A stretch of DNA of 40,430 nucleotides from an uncultured Hungatella sp. Lineage in GTDB: Bacteria; Bacillota; Clostridia; Lachnospirales; Lachnospiraceae. Where the stretch lies: NCBI GenBank assembly GCA_910579515.1, contig CAJTUV010000031.1:1-40430 (forward strand), in the 5' to 3' direction. Under the pieces are notes generated by a model that did not search any database, was not told the origin of the DNA, and was given only the letters and a program-made list of their open reading frames with translations. Shown one piece after another: positions 40,296-40,430 of the stretch (its first letter is position 1; every line of letters begins with the position of its first letter). Made by a program: the position numbers and the translations under genes.

Positions 40296-40406
40296 TTGAA
40301 ATGGTGGCAGAAGCTGATCTATGCGGCGGTGGTAATTTTGGCGGTTATATTTTTCATAATGAGAATAGCCGCTTGGCTAAAGTTTGAACTGCTCCCTGTC
40401 AAGTAG
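40296..40406 (+). CDS. Small phage membrane protein, 36 aa
   Basis: Starting at TTG 40296, 9 nt after GGGAGG, the frame encodes 36 residues with one membrane helix (LIYAAVVILAVIFFIMRIAA), a basic/aromatic N-terminus MKWWQK and a short tail WLKFELLPVK. It lies 17 nt after the HTH gene, so it is likely in the same operon. Function unknown. Confidence 0.55.
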   Translation: MKWWQKLIYAAVVILAVIFFIMRIAAWLKFELLPVK

Positions 40407-40430
40407 ACAGTTAAAAAAATAAAATTTTTT

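Larger units (their letters stand above)
36273..40430. mobile_element. Left end of a prophage-like integrated element
   Basis: An integrase at the edge is followed by a lipoprotein and a CI-like repressor transcribed toward it. A divergent operator region and a set of small rightward early genes come next. By eye the base composition is AT-richer than the host part. The gene order is that of a temperate-phage lysogeny module. No structural or DNA-transfer genes lie within the window, so an ICE or other integrative element is not excluded. The left junction should lie between the MFS stop (36272) and the integrase; I could not define the att core. Confidence 0.85.

Noticed and set aside
1..40430. 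CRISPR arrays, tRNA or rRNA genes, insertion sequences
   Set aside because: No regularly spaced direct repeats, no tRNA cloverleaf or rRNA signature and no transposase reading frame were recognised on either strand.

Overview
The window looks like a chromosome segment of a Clostridia bacterium, most likely Lachnospiraceae. That rests on the overall gene repertoire (RsgI-like anti-sigma factor, FolT under a THF riboswitch, GHKL and hybrid histidine kinases, DUF2461, YbaK), AGGAGG-type ribosome binding sites and consensus SigA promoters. Genus is not resolved. Nearly all genes read rightward.

Layout: (1) 149-3994, a LacI regulator divergent from a GH140/DUF4038-like glycosidase and an alpha/beta-hydrolase esterase, with three perfect inverted repeats between them: a small carbohydrate-use locus. 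(2) 4148-8466, a four-module CoA-disulfide-reductase/rhodanese/siroheme-reductase/ferredoxin fusion, then a THF riboswitch with the folate ECF S component FolT, then flavin-dependent thymidylate synthase ThyX. (3) 8503-10481, decayed genes: a GHKL sensor kinase broken by an amber codon and by a 14-bp tandem triplication, and a remnant of a DUF6323/DUF6179-like gene pair. (4) 10618-16783, a GNAT, an ECF-type sigma factor, DUF2461, TPP riboswitch plus terminator plus thiD, a Cache chemoreceptor and an unrecognised protein. (5) 16948-21271, a GNAT with an amber mutation, an operon of a secreted Cys/His-rich protein, an ECF sigma factor and an RsgI-like membrane anti-sigma factor, then YbaK, and a Y-family polymerase with YolD.

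(6) 21336-32533 is a large signalling block. The first operon is a membrane protein, a Sel1-repeat protein, a hybrid histidine kinase with two receiver domains and a probable lipoprotein. The second, from a near-perfect promoter, is another two-receiver hybrid kinase, a sugar-type solute-binding lipoprotein without a transporter, and a class I glutamine-amidotransferase-fold protein in which both the catalytic Cys and His are Asn. This is the best candidate here for an undescribed sensory system. (7) 32557-36272, a 31-aa membrane peptide, a WYL regulator with a GyrI-like protein, a TtcA-like tRNA thiolase (minus strand) and an MFS transporter.

(8) From about 36273 to the right edge lies the left end of a prophage-like element, visibly more AT-rich: tyrosine integrase, lipoprotein, S24-type CI-like repressor (all leftward), a divergent operator region with a textbook lytic-type promoter, a Cro-like protein and several small early genes. 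The right end is outside the window. No tRNA, rRNA, CRISPR array or insertion sequence was recognised. No gene-free stretch exceeds 300 bases.
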